The notes below the pieces were generated by a model. That model had not been told where the DNA came from and ran no database searches. It saw only the letters and a program-made list of their open reading frames with translations. 64,000 bases of DNA. Source: Calliopsis andreniformis (taxonomy: Eukaryota; Arthropoda; Insecta; Hymenoptera; Andrenidae). The position numbers and the translations under genes are program-made. Each line of letters starts with the position of its first letter. Within the stretch, counting starts at the first letter, position 1. This document shows, one piece after another, positions 24,213-33,930 of the stretch. Where the stretch lies: the NCBI RefSeq assembly GCF_051401765.1, contig NC_135064.1:26200001-26264000 (forward strand), read 5' to 3'.

Positions 24213-24394
24213 TCGAATCGGTAACACACTCATGATAGTCTGTAGCATAGTTTTTAGCTCGGTAAACAGAAAGATCGCGTCATTTCTTGTTTCCGCGAGT
24301 GTTCATTGATATCTAAACCTACAAAATTGTGACAAACATTGTCTTGTACACGTGTATAGAGGCTGTATTCATCAAAGGAGCGAAGCAACAAGGA

Positions 24395-24456
24395 ATGAGC
24401 AGCGAGAAAGGATTTCCAGTCCAATGGTCGTCGTCGTGCCACGGTCACCGTTGTCG
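24395..24456 (+). CDS. Possible first coding exon (20 codons + 2 bases)
   Basis: The ATG at 24395 is the first ATG after 24233. It opens MSSEKGFPVQWSSS and stays open to a consensus 5' splice site, TCG|GTGAGT, with the exon ending at 24456 in phase 2. Reading on without splicing meets a stop immediately, as expected at a true exon end. The twin CCAAT boxes lie about 180-220 bases upstream. I could not find a matching second exon, and the peptide is too short to recognise. Confidence 0.28.
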
Positions 24457-24469
24457 GTGAGTTTCCACA

Positions 24470-26090
24470 TACTTTTCTCCTCTAGAATAAGCGATCGTTT
24501 CGCGACGTTTTATCAGATAATGATTCCGTAACTCGTCTTGAAGCGTGTACATATGTAGCTAAGAAAAAAGTTGAATAGTGAAGAGCGTCGATATTGACGG
24601 GTTAACTCGTACGACAGCAGAATACAATGATTGTCCCGAGGCGATGCGTTGCTCTCCACGCTCGCTGGCATAATTCAACTCTTCCGAACAAAAGTCAAGG
24701 CGAATTATTGTAGGTAGAATGTTGGTATTCAGAGACAACGCTGGGAAGAGAAGGGCTGCGACGAGGGACACATCTTCATGCTGCGTTGCTTTGGGATCTT
24801 TGGGAAATATAGTGTTTCCTTATTGTAGACTCTGACGAATTTATAGTAAGGGACAAGTTACTAAAAAGGTCAATTTATGTCCTGCCCATTATGGTCTGTG
24901 GATCACGAGATACAGTGAACATAGTACTAAGGTTGTACTGTATTTTAATCTTTTGATAAATTATTCTAAAGGGCGAGCCACAATCGTCGAATTACAGAAT
25001 CGGTGCCCATCTACGGATAAAATTATTGTAAATGTGTTATCGGCATCGTTATGGTATGCCATCTTGGAAGCTTTCAAAACCCGCGGTATTTGATTAACGA
25101 GGCACGCGTGCGCGCTGCGTTCCAGTAACGATTGAATTTGCTCGGAGCTCGTTACAAACGTTGACATTATGCATTCGGAACACTTCCATAGGGGAAAAAC
25201 TATTAACCGTGCAGTCGGTCGAATTATCGCACCTTCTCTCGTGGTTCATTGTATATTATGAGATGAGGAGATAAGGGAACTCGCGTTAAACGTTTCATTA
25301 CCCGCTAGCACACGCGGAATATATGTTGAAGTTAAATGTCCAGAGACGTGACACAAGATACAGTGTAGATATGGTTCTCGCGATTCTGGTTTTGTAAATT
25401 CAGACGTGAAAGTAAGCTAATTCTTGAGTAGATATTTATGTGAAAAATCCCTGGCTTTCATTTCCTCGGACTTTGTAATTGAGCTCTAGATGTTTATGCA
25501 AATCCATAGTTTTATTCCTCCGAGTGGCATTGAATCATGTCAATTTAAAAAAGTCTTTTTCAAAGAACGAAAAAAAGAAAAGTATTTCACATTTTTCTAC
25601 GAGTACTTTGCAAACAAGGCATTTTTAATTTCTTTAGTTAACTCATTTTTATACTTACTATTATCCAGCTTCTTATCACCGTGAAAAAAATTGTCTCCAC
25701 TCTTTTTCTATTCACGTTTCGATCCATCGACTTCCAATTATAATGACAAAGATCGGTAGAGCATGAGGTGCAACATGAGTCCTAAAAATCATTCCACAAT
25801 ATTGGCCGTGATCATGGATACCAATTCTGCCCAACTATGGAGAAAGGTATGAACTAAAACAAAGCGTGAAATTAAGTTTTTCGCACCTTTGGATGACTCC
25901 AAACATTTTGTCTCGTTTTAGTGCAAAATGGCAGTAACATATTTCTAGTAGATACTGATTTTCTCCATAACGTTGGATAGTACTTCCGAAGAGGAACGAC
26001 CGAGCAAACGTCGAAGGTATATTTCGCTTCCTCTCGTCTCGGCGGGTAAGGGTGTAAAATGCGTGTGGAATACGTGCTAAGACAAGGGGT
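24470..26090. other. AT-rich stretch, no confident gene
   Basis: Stop-rich, AT-rich DNA. A 68-codon minus-strand frame (24961-25167, starting MSTFVTSSEQ) and a 64-codon + strand frame at 25490-25684 are within what chance gives. Poly-A and poly-T runs near 25545-25690. Nothing else is seen. Confidence 0.5.
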
Positions 26091-26340
26091 CACCGATACA
26101 CCTGCCCCGGAGCTTCTAGACCACGATAATATAGGATTCTGATCCAGACAACTGCGACCGGGTATCTTCTTCTCCCCCTGCTGGCTCGTTCCAACCCATC
26201 CAGGGGAACATAATGCCGTGTAGAGCAGGCACTCATAACGCCCGGCGAACCTGTTGAGATATAGCCCGGGTAGTGTTTCAATCGCTTAGGCCCGCAAGAA
26301 CGTCGACAATGATACGCGCCCCGTACGTATGCAAAACCTA

Positions 26341-26730
26341 TTACAATATTGGATACCCGGCCCATGCATCACGATAGTCGAAATAAATCAACCGCGAACA
26401 AGCACCGACGCGGTCCCGCGCGGCCGATGGAGTCTTAAATAATTTCCTTAATTTTTCAATAGGCCGACCCCTAAGGTCGGCCGCTAGTAACGCGCGTAAA
26501 TCCCTTTGGCTATGCTTCTCTCTGAAGCGAGCCCTCTCCCGCGGAGCCGACCGAGCGAGTATTCGCACGGCGTTGCAAATATTCCGAGGGAAATCGCGTG
26601 GTCGCTCGCAAAAATCCTCCCGCGTATCCCATGCGTGGCGTACGAGCGGCAATAAAGAGGAGCCATGCCTCTCGCGAAATGCTTCCGCAAAGGGACCAAC
26701 AAAACGACGCCACGTTGCCTCGTCCAGCAT
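26341..26730 (-). CDS. Hypothetical 129-codon ORF, minus strand
   Basis: Starts at an ATG with MLDEATWRRFVGPF and is rich in Arg, Ala and Leu with a helical look. No domain is recognisable. Two other minus-strand frames overlap it in other phases (26484-26753 and 26510-26713), so the region is simply poor in stops on that strand. It contains the perfect hairpin at 26462-26482. A product of composition is the likelier explanation. Confidence 0.12.
   Translation of the reverse strand: MLDEATWRRFVGPFAEAFRERHGSSLLPLVRHAWDTREDFCERPRDFPRNICNAVRILARSAPRERARFREKHSQRDLRALLAADLRGRPIEKLRKLFKTPSAARDRVGACSRLIYFDYRDAWAGYPIL
26462..26482. other. 8-bp perfect hairpin with 5-base loop
   Basis: GGCCGACC and GGTCGGCC flank the loop CCTAA. 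The stem is seven-eighths GC and would be stable in RNA or single-stranded DNA. There is no T-run after it, so it is not a terminator, and it is too short for a microRNA. Confidence 0.6.
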
Positions 26731-26944
26731 AATGTAAACATCCGAACGCGCAAAAATCTTTACTTATTGCCTCCTACTTTCTTCGCCGGGGTCACGGCCC
26801 ACCCCCTCTTCCCTGCGGCGAATCCCCGCGACATTAGGTAAATTTCGTTCGGGATGGTTTATCGTTGTCCTCGGTCGAGGCTAGCGATGCACGAAATCGC
26901 ACAAAAGCGAGGGCATATCTCGGAAGGCGGACAATGCCACTTGA

Positions 26945-27060
26945 TCCCTCAGCCACTGCCTCTGCGTCTCTCGTCTATTCTTTTTTCCTTTTTCCCTGGC
27001 CCACGTTCTCCCTCTCTGTCTCAGCCTCCTTTCCCCCGGATCTCTCCTTCTCCCTCTCGT
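26945..27060. repeat. Pyrimidine-rich tract
   Basis: The + strand is mostly C and T through about 115 bases, with TTTTTCCTTTTTCCC and TCTCTCC words. It is followed 230 bases later by the compound triplet repeat. Confidence 0.7.
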
Positions 27061-27290
27061 TATAATGGGCAAACACATAATAAAGAGGGTAAGCGCGGAG
27101 AACGCGTACGCGATATGTGGGGCGTTTAACAATGGAGCACACCTGAGCACGGGCCGGTGCGTTTGAGGTGGCTTTAGGGAGGTAGAGGAGCGAAGGTACC
27201 GCATGGTGCATCGGTATGAAATGTGGTGGGACGAAAAACGAGCGGTCCGCGGCGAACAGGGCGAGGGGCGAGGAACAATGCTTTCAACCT

Positions 27291-27345
27291 CTTCTTCTTC
27301 TTCTTCTTCTTCTCCTCCGACTGATGCTGCTGCTGCTGCCGCTGC
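27291..27345. repeat. Compound CTT and TGC triplet repeat
   Basis: About seven CTT triplets (27291-27313), a short spacer, then six to seven TGC-type triplets (27325-27345) with one CGC change. Because both are triplets, open frames crossing them encode homopolymers: Ser then Ala, or Leu, on the + strand, and Gln with Lys on the minus strand. This explains the long overlapping frames at 26881-27578, and none of them needs to be a gene. Confidence 0.93.
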
Positions 27346-27619
27346 CTGGCCCCTTTTCCTCCGGCGTCTCCTCGCCACCGAGCCAGGGTGCCGGCACGAT
27401 GCTCTCCCATTTGTTCGCGAAACACCGAACACAGGCAGTCACCTCGTACGCACGTCGTCGTAGCGCAACCTGGCATTGTCCGTATAACGCTCCCTCCGAA
27501 CGGGGGGCGCGTGTGTGCGTCACGTATCTCTTTCAGCTGCATCGGCTATTCCAGCGCCTTAGAAAAATGTCATCTTGAAATCTTCTCCCCCTTTTGCCCT
27601 TTTTGGCTCGCTCACTCGC

Positions 27620-28220
27620 GTTGATGCACGGTGGATTTAAATAATATTTCTTGGGGAAGGTGAATGCGAGAATGATTGGATCGGTAGAGTTTTAAGAAAG
27701 GAATAATTCCCGAACTTCTTTTTCAAATTAATGTAGATTTCATGGCAAGAGTTAGACCCTTTAGTGACTACTTTTGCTATCCTTTTTATTTCTTTTGTCG
27801 CTGATAAGTAAGACAAAATTTTAACTTATTAAAAGTAGTACCCCAATTTTCAAATTTTAGTTCTCATTTTCTTTATTTCCTTTTTCAAACTGTTTATTCA
27901 ATTGAATTTCAGTCACTTCATTTATTGATATGTCTCAGAGCAGGGTATCTTTGCTCAAGAACAATCCCATTTGCAGCTAATGCATAGACATATTTACTGA
28001 GAGTGCTTTAATTAAACTACCAATGAAATAGCCGATACGATAATAACAGAAACAAAGCAGTCGAACGAAAGGAGCGTGTTACGTCGCTGGTGTTAGCCGT
28101 AAGCGAGTCGTTAACCAACTCGTTTATGTGACAACAGCTTATTAGTCGTTTGAGTTGCGCAACAATGACTCAAACGCGCGATCATAGATCGTTATACATT
28201 AGCGGAACGAAACGCGCCGC
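27620..28220. other. AT-rich gene-free stretch
   Basis: Stop-rich AT-rich DNA with T-runs. From 28020 the sequence becomes CpG-richer. I see no feature in it. Confidence 0.6.
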
Positions 28221-28223
28221 GTC

Positions 28224-28232
28224 GATAAAAGG
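28224..28232 (+). promoter_or_regulatory. TATA-like box
   Basis: GATAAAAGG follows a short GC-rich patch (AAACGCGCCGCGTC). A start site would be expected near 28252-28256. The ATG at 28244 would then lie upstream of the start, which weakens the link to the ORF below. Confidence 0.2.
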
Positions 28233-28243
28233 AAACAGGGATA

Positions 28244-28537
28244 ATGAGCAGTGTCGATCTCGTGAGTGTATTTTTCAGGATACTCTGCATAAGCACCGCC
28301 TTTTATTTACTTTTCGCGCGTGAGAAATTATCGATTGCTCTCGATATGTCATTTGCTTACGTACGAAAACGATTTCACGGAAAGAAAACCGCTTTCTTCG
28401 TTTTTAACACGTTTCCTGTCCCGCTGAAATTTCAGGTTTACGTGGAATTAAGTGCTGCAACGTTCAATCAGAGAAAAGTAACAATTCTTCGTAACTTCAA
28501 TTTTTCTTCTTCAAGATTTGCTTCGTGGAATAAGTAA
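28244..28537 (+). CDS. Hypothetical 97-codon ORF with hydrophobic N-terminus
   Basis: Starts MSSVDLVSVFFRILC and runs through about 22 mostly hydrophobic residues, which would suit a signal peptide or anchor. A basic, Phe-rich remainder follows. A good 5' splice motif, CTC|GTGAGT, occurs six codons after the ATG. A TTTTTCAG acceptor-like motif follows only 17 bases later, too close to form an intron. The peptide matches no family that I know. Confidence 0.17.
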   Translation: MSSVDLVSVFFRILCISTAFYLLFAREKLSIALDMSFAYVRKRFHGKKTAFFVFNTFPVPLKFQVYVELSAATFNQRKVTILRNFNFSSSRFASWNK

Positions 28538-28539
28538 TT

Positions 28540-31400
28540 TTCTGTAGTAGATGTAGAAAGTTTTTAGAATCCAATAATAAAGTGGTTGAAAAATCCAACT
28601 ACTCTCACGATATGTATCTCAATCCTATACTAATATTTATGATATTTCTTCTATTCCCATTCGATAGAAGTTCCACTCGCGATAAATTCCATGGCTCCAT
28701 CGAGGCTTGGATAGTATTAACAAGCACATAATCCTCGAAGATCTTCATCTGAACAACGAAAATCCCCTTGTCGCATTTCAGTGGCTATAACTCGCGCCAC
28801 TGCACAGCCGCGCAGATTGCGCGTGCATATTCCGACGAACATCTCGCGTCACGTCGTTTCACGTTCGACAACACCGTTGACGACGTTAACCGGGTTTCGC
28901 TTTGATCTGCGCCCGAGGCACTTCCAGCCTTCATTTTTCTCTCTCGCACTCTCTGGCCGTGTGACGAGAGATCATTAACCACCGCGGACTTACTCGCGGT
29001 CGGGCATTAGAATTTAAATCGTCGCTGATATAATTACGAGCGAAAGCTGAATCTCAGGCTGCGAAAGGAATTACGGCGCTGATCCGTGTGGCGCGACGCG
29101 GCGGCGTGGCGCTGTGGAAAAATTAATAAGGAGATCCATCGGTCGTTCTGCCGACTGAGATTCGAATATTCAAGGCGCCAATCCTGTCGCGATCGAACTG
29201 CGCGTTATTGACACGTTTGATCGTCGGTTCTCGCGTTTCAGCCGTGATTTCGAGGCCCCCATCCACCTTGGGCTCGTTATGGAGCCAGTATCGGTCAGGC
29301 ACCGCCATAATACGATCATTTTCTTGATAACGGAGGCGACTCCTAAAATAATCAATCGGTTCTGCATTAAATCTGGAGCTAATTAGAGAGGGATGCAGCG
29401 GGATGGATCGGGCTGCAGAATATAACAGTAACCTGTTTCGCCTTGAAGAATGTTAATAGGGACGTACAGCAATTCACAATCAAAACCAGTGAAATCGTTG
29501 GGGAATTAAGGAACTTGCATCGGGTTTGTACAAATTGGCTCATCAGGGTAGGATTCAATATATCGAGGCCGTAAGGTTTATTTAAATTTGCAGTTGCATT
29601 TTAAAATTCTTAATAAGTATGGAGTCTCAAATTAGTAACAGGACTAATTTAGTAGTACCTACTCAGTATTAATTTTGTGCTATTCAATAATATGGGAATT
29701 GAATTATTTAAAGCGGAGATACGTATGAAGCTTTTGCTTTCTTAAACTAGTTCGGCTGGTCACTGATTACTAAATACTCATTTATCTGAGAATAAAAAAT
29801 GAAATATTTGATTATATCGGAATAAATATCTAGAATATGTAACTTTAATTTCGTATCCGAATCCATAGCAGCTGAAACTGAACGTCGCTCGCATGATCAT
29901 CTCCAATCATCGACTCAGGGTGTTCGCCTTGTTACTACCCGTCCTACTGGCTAAGTGATAAGTACACGAAAAAAATCCAGGGTGGAATTTCAGCATTTTC
30001 CCCCGAGTGACACAGGTCCCTGCTGCGCTCAGCCATCGGGGATCCTAGCGATCCCTTTGCTCGGACTTTCCGCTCGAATTACGATAAACGAGCATCGCCG
30101 CGGAATGTATCTACCGAATGCTTTCCAGCTGCCATGATCGCGGTTGTCGGAATGCGTGCAATCTAATGTTGGCCGGCGAGAGGAGGCTGCTGGCCAGTGA
30201 AGTAACCCATTATCGAGCTAATGAACGCGCTCGGCGAGGATGGAGCATCGTGGACGATTTTTCGAGCGCAATGAATCCGATATCGACTCGCTGAATATTT
30301 CCCGCTGATAGGACGTTCCTGCAATCGCCTGGTCATCCTTTGGAATTATTCCTCCCCCTCCCACGCAAGCCTGGGAGCGAAAGTATTTTTTCCTGCCTCG
30401 GAGCGCGGGAAAAGGAGACGGCTGGACCCTTAAGTACCGTTTCTTCGTTCCTCCTCGACACGCTCGAATCGTGGCGCGCTTTCATTGCCGCTGGAATGCG
30501 ATGGTTACTTCTCTCGTTCGCCCGTATACGCGCCGTTGGATCGTTCAAGGCCGACGGCAGCTAAGGTGAACGGATGAATGGATTTGTCAGATGAATGCTC
30601 GGGATAGGGGCGCATCTTCTTCAATTACCACTCGCGTGTGTCTGTCGGTGGCTTGGAACCGGCGTGTTTTCTTCTCGACGCCACTACCTTTGCCCGCCCG
30701 GTAGCCCTTTCATCCGCGATTGTATCGACGACCTCGAGGCGACAGAACGCGTTCGGGATTCGGGGTCGAAGGTCACGCAATCAACCGATTCACGCGTACC
30801 GCCGCGACGAAGCGCGTAACGGTGCTCGCTGAAAGGCTTTTCAAACCGAGAACCGTTCTACGATCATCCTGTCCCCGTGGCTCCGCGCGATTGGGACAAA
30901 AGCGCTCGTGCAGACCTGCCTTTGCAAGGGTTGAGTATGTTTCCACGCGTGGATCGCTTAGCTCATTTAACTATGGCTACGCGATTGCAGACGCAGGTTG
31001 CTGAAAACCTCCTGTGGAGAATTTAAAAATCATTTAACTGGATCCTCGGAATCAACTAGATCAGGAACATGAGATTGTCAATTACACTAGGAAAATCAGA
31101 TGGCGGGCATTCGTGATTTCCTTAGTCGTCGGTCGTAATGATCGTCATGGCGCTCAGCCTGTTAATTCGAATTATATCCTCCAACTATATTCACTTGCTG
31201 GACTTGCAATCTACATCCACGATTCAATTCTCCAAACTAAAAAACTGTACTTTCCTCAGAACCGTCCTAATAACATATACTTATCCGCAACACATTAGTA
31301 TTCGCTGCATTTGTCGAAAAGTCCGAAGCCCCGAGAACACTAAGCTTCGTCACCGGTACTAAACATCTGGTCGCCGAAGCTGATAGTGGAAATCGGAGCA
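28540..31400. other. Mixed stretch, no confident gene
   Basis: AT-rich at 28540-28760, 29440-29870 and 31010-31300. CpG-rich at 28770-29130 and 29900-30940, with several + strand frames of 60-94 codons lying over one another in different phases. I see no promoter or splice arrangement that selects one of them. Confidence 0.5.
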
Positions 31401-32220
31401 ACCTGATCCGAGGGTCCGAGGGGCCTAGGGCTGCATAATGGAAGCTGCCTGTTAACAATCGCGTAGAAAGACGCCGGTCCGTTTTAGATTGAGGAATATT
31501 GGGCCATTGTAGGACCACCACCGACGCGGCCGTGTGTGAGTGGTCCGTTGACAATGGGAAGCCCAGTGGGTGCGTTAATCCGGCATGTAAGGTTGCTCTG
31601 TGGGAATATTTCGGCGGGGGGGTCGAGGCTCGAGAGGGGGGAGGCAGAGAGATCTTGGAAGGAGAGGGCGGGAAAGAGAGAAAGAGACTCGGCTCTATTG
31701 TTGCATCCCGGCGATATTATCTGCGGTACACGCGATGCCTCTGTCGGTCCGCCGACAGAGTTGACTCGCGTTTAAGCCTCGTGTGTGCGTACCTCCGAGC
31801 TCCTTCGTAATTGCCGCGAACGAATGAATCGCCGCGGCAATCGCCACGGACAGATCTCTCGGTTCGTTTATCGGCTCGCGGCGCACCTTTGTTCGAAATC
31901 GATAAACACGTTCGCCGGGGGAATCATTTTCCATTTTCCCTCCCGATAAATCGCGCTCGATCGACGAACTATGCGAGATCCCCGGTCCTCGATAAGCTGC
32001 GCGCGGGCCAGGGGGTTACGCTCAGAGGCGTTTCTCACGCGTCCCTCCCTGGGAGGATGATAGAAGTTTCAGGAAGAAGTGTTCGTCGATGGTGGCGGGA
32101 AAGTTCATCTTCGTGGTGGGTTCTCTTGTTCTTCCCTATGTCATTCGTACTTCTAGTGGGTCTCTTGAAAAACTGGGATTGTTAGGATCTTGGGAAGGCA
32201 CCATCTGGCACACAGAGCAC

Positions 32221-33048
32221 CTAGATATCTGGACAGCGTCTCCGCACGCATCTTGAGCTTTCTGTCGAAAAGAAGCCAAGACGTTTCCAAATAGCCATAA
32301 TTTTCGTTGCCATCTTCCTCTTAACGAACCTCGTTGCTCTCATGGTCGCTCTGGAATCCTCAAGAAGCCTTGATATGATGTCCCAGTAAATCCAGTAATC
32401 CTGCGGCGAAAAAATCAGCATAACATTCCAGTAAGCTCCGCACGCAAGCGAGATTTCGGGCTGGTCGAAAATCTGTGCGTATAAAGCGCGTGAAATGACG
32501 GGTCGAAGAGGCATTCCATGTTCGAGCGGTAACAAGCCGCTCGCGTCTCTGGTAGCAGTTTCAGGCTGTTGTTCGAGAAGAAGAAGGGGATCTCCACCTC
32601 CCTGTGTGTCTGTGCTGCCTGCAATTTCATCCTTTCGGTCGAGTGGTTTCGAAATTCCAGCACTGACGGGCGACGCCAACGACGCCGTTCCGGCCGTTAA
32701 GAGTCCCGGCTCTAATCTCGAGAGCGGATATCGAGCCGGTGTACGGTGTCGTCGGTGATCGGTCAGGGGATCGGTCTCTCGGAAAAGTGGCCGGGCACTT
32801 TTGTAGCCGGTGAACGTGGGAATGATTTTGAGAGAAGGGCACATCCGCGTGATCGGGATAGAGAGAGACGCGTGGCGGGCATGGGTGAAAGAGAGAGAGA
32901 GAGGGTGCACCTGGACGCCTCCTCTTCGAGCCAGTTCTCTCTCCGTGTGGCGTACGTGCACGTACACGAGCGAGCGAGCGGGCGAGCGAGCGGGCGAGCG
33001 GTCGAGCGCGGAGGCAACACACGTGTCGTCCCGTGTATGCGCGTTCAT
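32221..33048 (-). CDS. Hypothetical 275-codon ORF, longest in the window
   Basis: From the ATG at 33048 (MNAHTRDDTC) to a TAG at 32221; the frame is also open upstream to 33129. The first third crosses the GAGC microsatellite and reads as a Ser-Pro-Ala-Arg repeat, and the middle is Pro/Arg-rich. The last 90 residues look different: no low complexity, several Trp and Tyr (for example AYWNVML and YWIYWDI) and a basic stretch RFVKRKMATK. Their codons fall in less GC-rich DNA. No family is recognised. The C-terminal part could be a genuine exon, while the rest is probably chance readthrough of a stop-poor block. Confidence 0.2.
   Translation of the reverse strand: MNAHTRDDTCVASALDRSPARSPARSLVYVHVRHTERELARRGGVQVHPLSLSFTHARHASLSIPITRMCPSLKIIPTFTGYKSARPLFRETDPLTDHRRHRTPARYPLSRLEPGLLTAGTASLASPVSAGISKPLDRKDEIAGSTDTQGGGDPLLLLEQQPETATRDASGLLPLEHGMPLRPVISRALYAQIFDQPEISLACGAYWNVMLIFSPQDYWIYWDIISRLLEDSRATMRATRFVKRKMATKIMAIWKRLGFFSTESSRCVRRRCPDI
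32968..33008. repeat. GAGC tetranucleotide microsatellite
   Basis: About ten GAGC units with regular changes of A to G (GGGC) and one GGTC. It lies in a GC-rich block and inside chance frames on both strands. Confidence 0.9.
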
Positions 33049-33189
33049 GCAGTTTGTAACGCGCGGAACAGGTATTCCCCCATTGAAATAAGGTAACGTC
33101 GCGAATATGAAATATACCCCCTTGTACAACTTGATAATCCGTGGTTACCATAAATCCTGAGTGATTATCCGCGTGTCTATTTATAAGCC

Positions 33190-33350
33190 TCGTGGCGTCG
33201 CCCTCGCCTCTCTGCCCCCGCCTCCGACCTCTCCCCCGCCTTCGCGCCGCGCATGTACCCTCCCTCCTTATCCCTTTTCCTTCTTTGTTCGAATACTCCC
33301 CCCCAGCCACCCACCCCCGCTATTCTCTCCTTCTTCCCGTCGAGAGGATG
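33190..33350. repeat. C/T-rich tract
   Basis: The + strand is dominated by C and T, with runs such as CCCCCC and TCCTTCTT. The minus-strand frame across it is Gly/Arg/Glu-rich because of this bias. Confidence 0.75.
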
Positions 33351-33555
33351 ATCGCGCCCAAAGGACCTCGCGTTTCTACCTATATGCGTGTCACGGCCTT
33401 CCATCCTCCGCGCGAAGGGACCCTTTGGAGATACGCTCGATAGGATTAATCGGCTTACGAAGACACGGCTCTCGCGGCTCGCCCCGACCGCGGGGAATGA
33501 TTTGTTGTTGAACATTCGTCCGCACCTGCGACAAAAATGGAGTTCGGCTGACGGA

Positions 33556-33604
33556 GCCGCACCGCGCCGCACCGCGCCGCACCGCGCCGCACCGCGCCGC
33601 GCCG
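33556..33604. repeat. 10-bp GC minisatellite, about 4.5 copies
   Basis: The unit ACCGCGCCGC is repeated four times without a mismatch at 33561-33600, with partial copies at each end. As 10 is not a multiple of three, all three frames are used in turn, giving RTAPHRAAPRR-type peptides on the + strand. A related 5-bp GC repeat is at 63377. Confidence 0.95.
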
Positions 33605-33693
33605 TGAGCTTTCTCCTCTCCGAGGATACTACGCGGTCGTCGAGTCCGCAGGATTTCCTTTGCCAGGCACGCCGTCACCTCGTAAAGTGCCGA

Positions 33694-33930
33694 TTAAACG
33701 AGGAAATAAAGCAGCCAACGTACGCGGGTTGCTCGTAATTTTATATCCACGAGGATGTATCGTTTAAAGTTATCTGCATTTAATTGCTCGAAATGGGGCA
33801 CGAAATTCGCCGCAAGTTTACGTTGAATCGAGTAAATGTCCTTGTTACCGATCCTGTACTTCTTGTACCTCCGCATCTCCGTTGGTTTAAAGCCTTTCGT
33901 TAACGTAGTCTCAGTAATTCTTGCTCCCAT
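33694..33930 (-). CDS. Hypothetical 78-codon ORF, minus strand
   Basis: Starts at an ATG (MGARITETTLTKGFK) and is basic, with a hydrophobic last segment (VRWLLYFLV). The DNA is of average composition, so a frame of this length is only mildly notable. No domain, splice site or promoter supports it. Confidence 0.13.
   Translation of the reverse strand: MGARITETTLTKGFKPTEMRRYKKYRIGNKDIYSIQRKLAANFVPHFEQLNADNFKRYILVDIKLRATRVRWLLYFLV

Larger units (their letters stand above)
31400..33690. other. GC-rich block with repeats and many open frames
   Basis: The longest continuous GC-rich block before 36 kb. It contains a G-rich patch (31610-31690), a GAGC repeat, a pyrimidine-rich tract and a GC-only 10-mer repeat, each listed separately. 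Both strands are open over much of it. The minus-strand frame at 32221-33048 is listed because of its length. Confidence 0.6.

Noticed and set aside
26881..27578. Frames of up to 183 codons on both strands
   Set aside because: They arise from the compound CTT/TGC triplet repeat and the adjacent C/T-rich tract and encode homopolymers.
28262..28278. GTGAGT and TTTTTCAG in order, like a miniature intron
   Set aside because: Seventeen bases is far below the minimum for spliceosomal introns, and the frame is open without removal.
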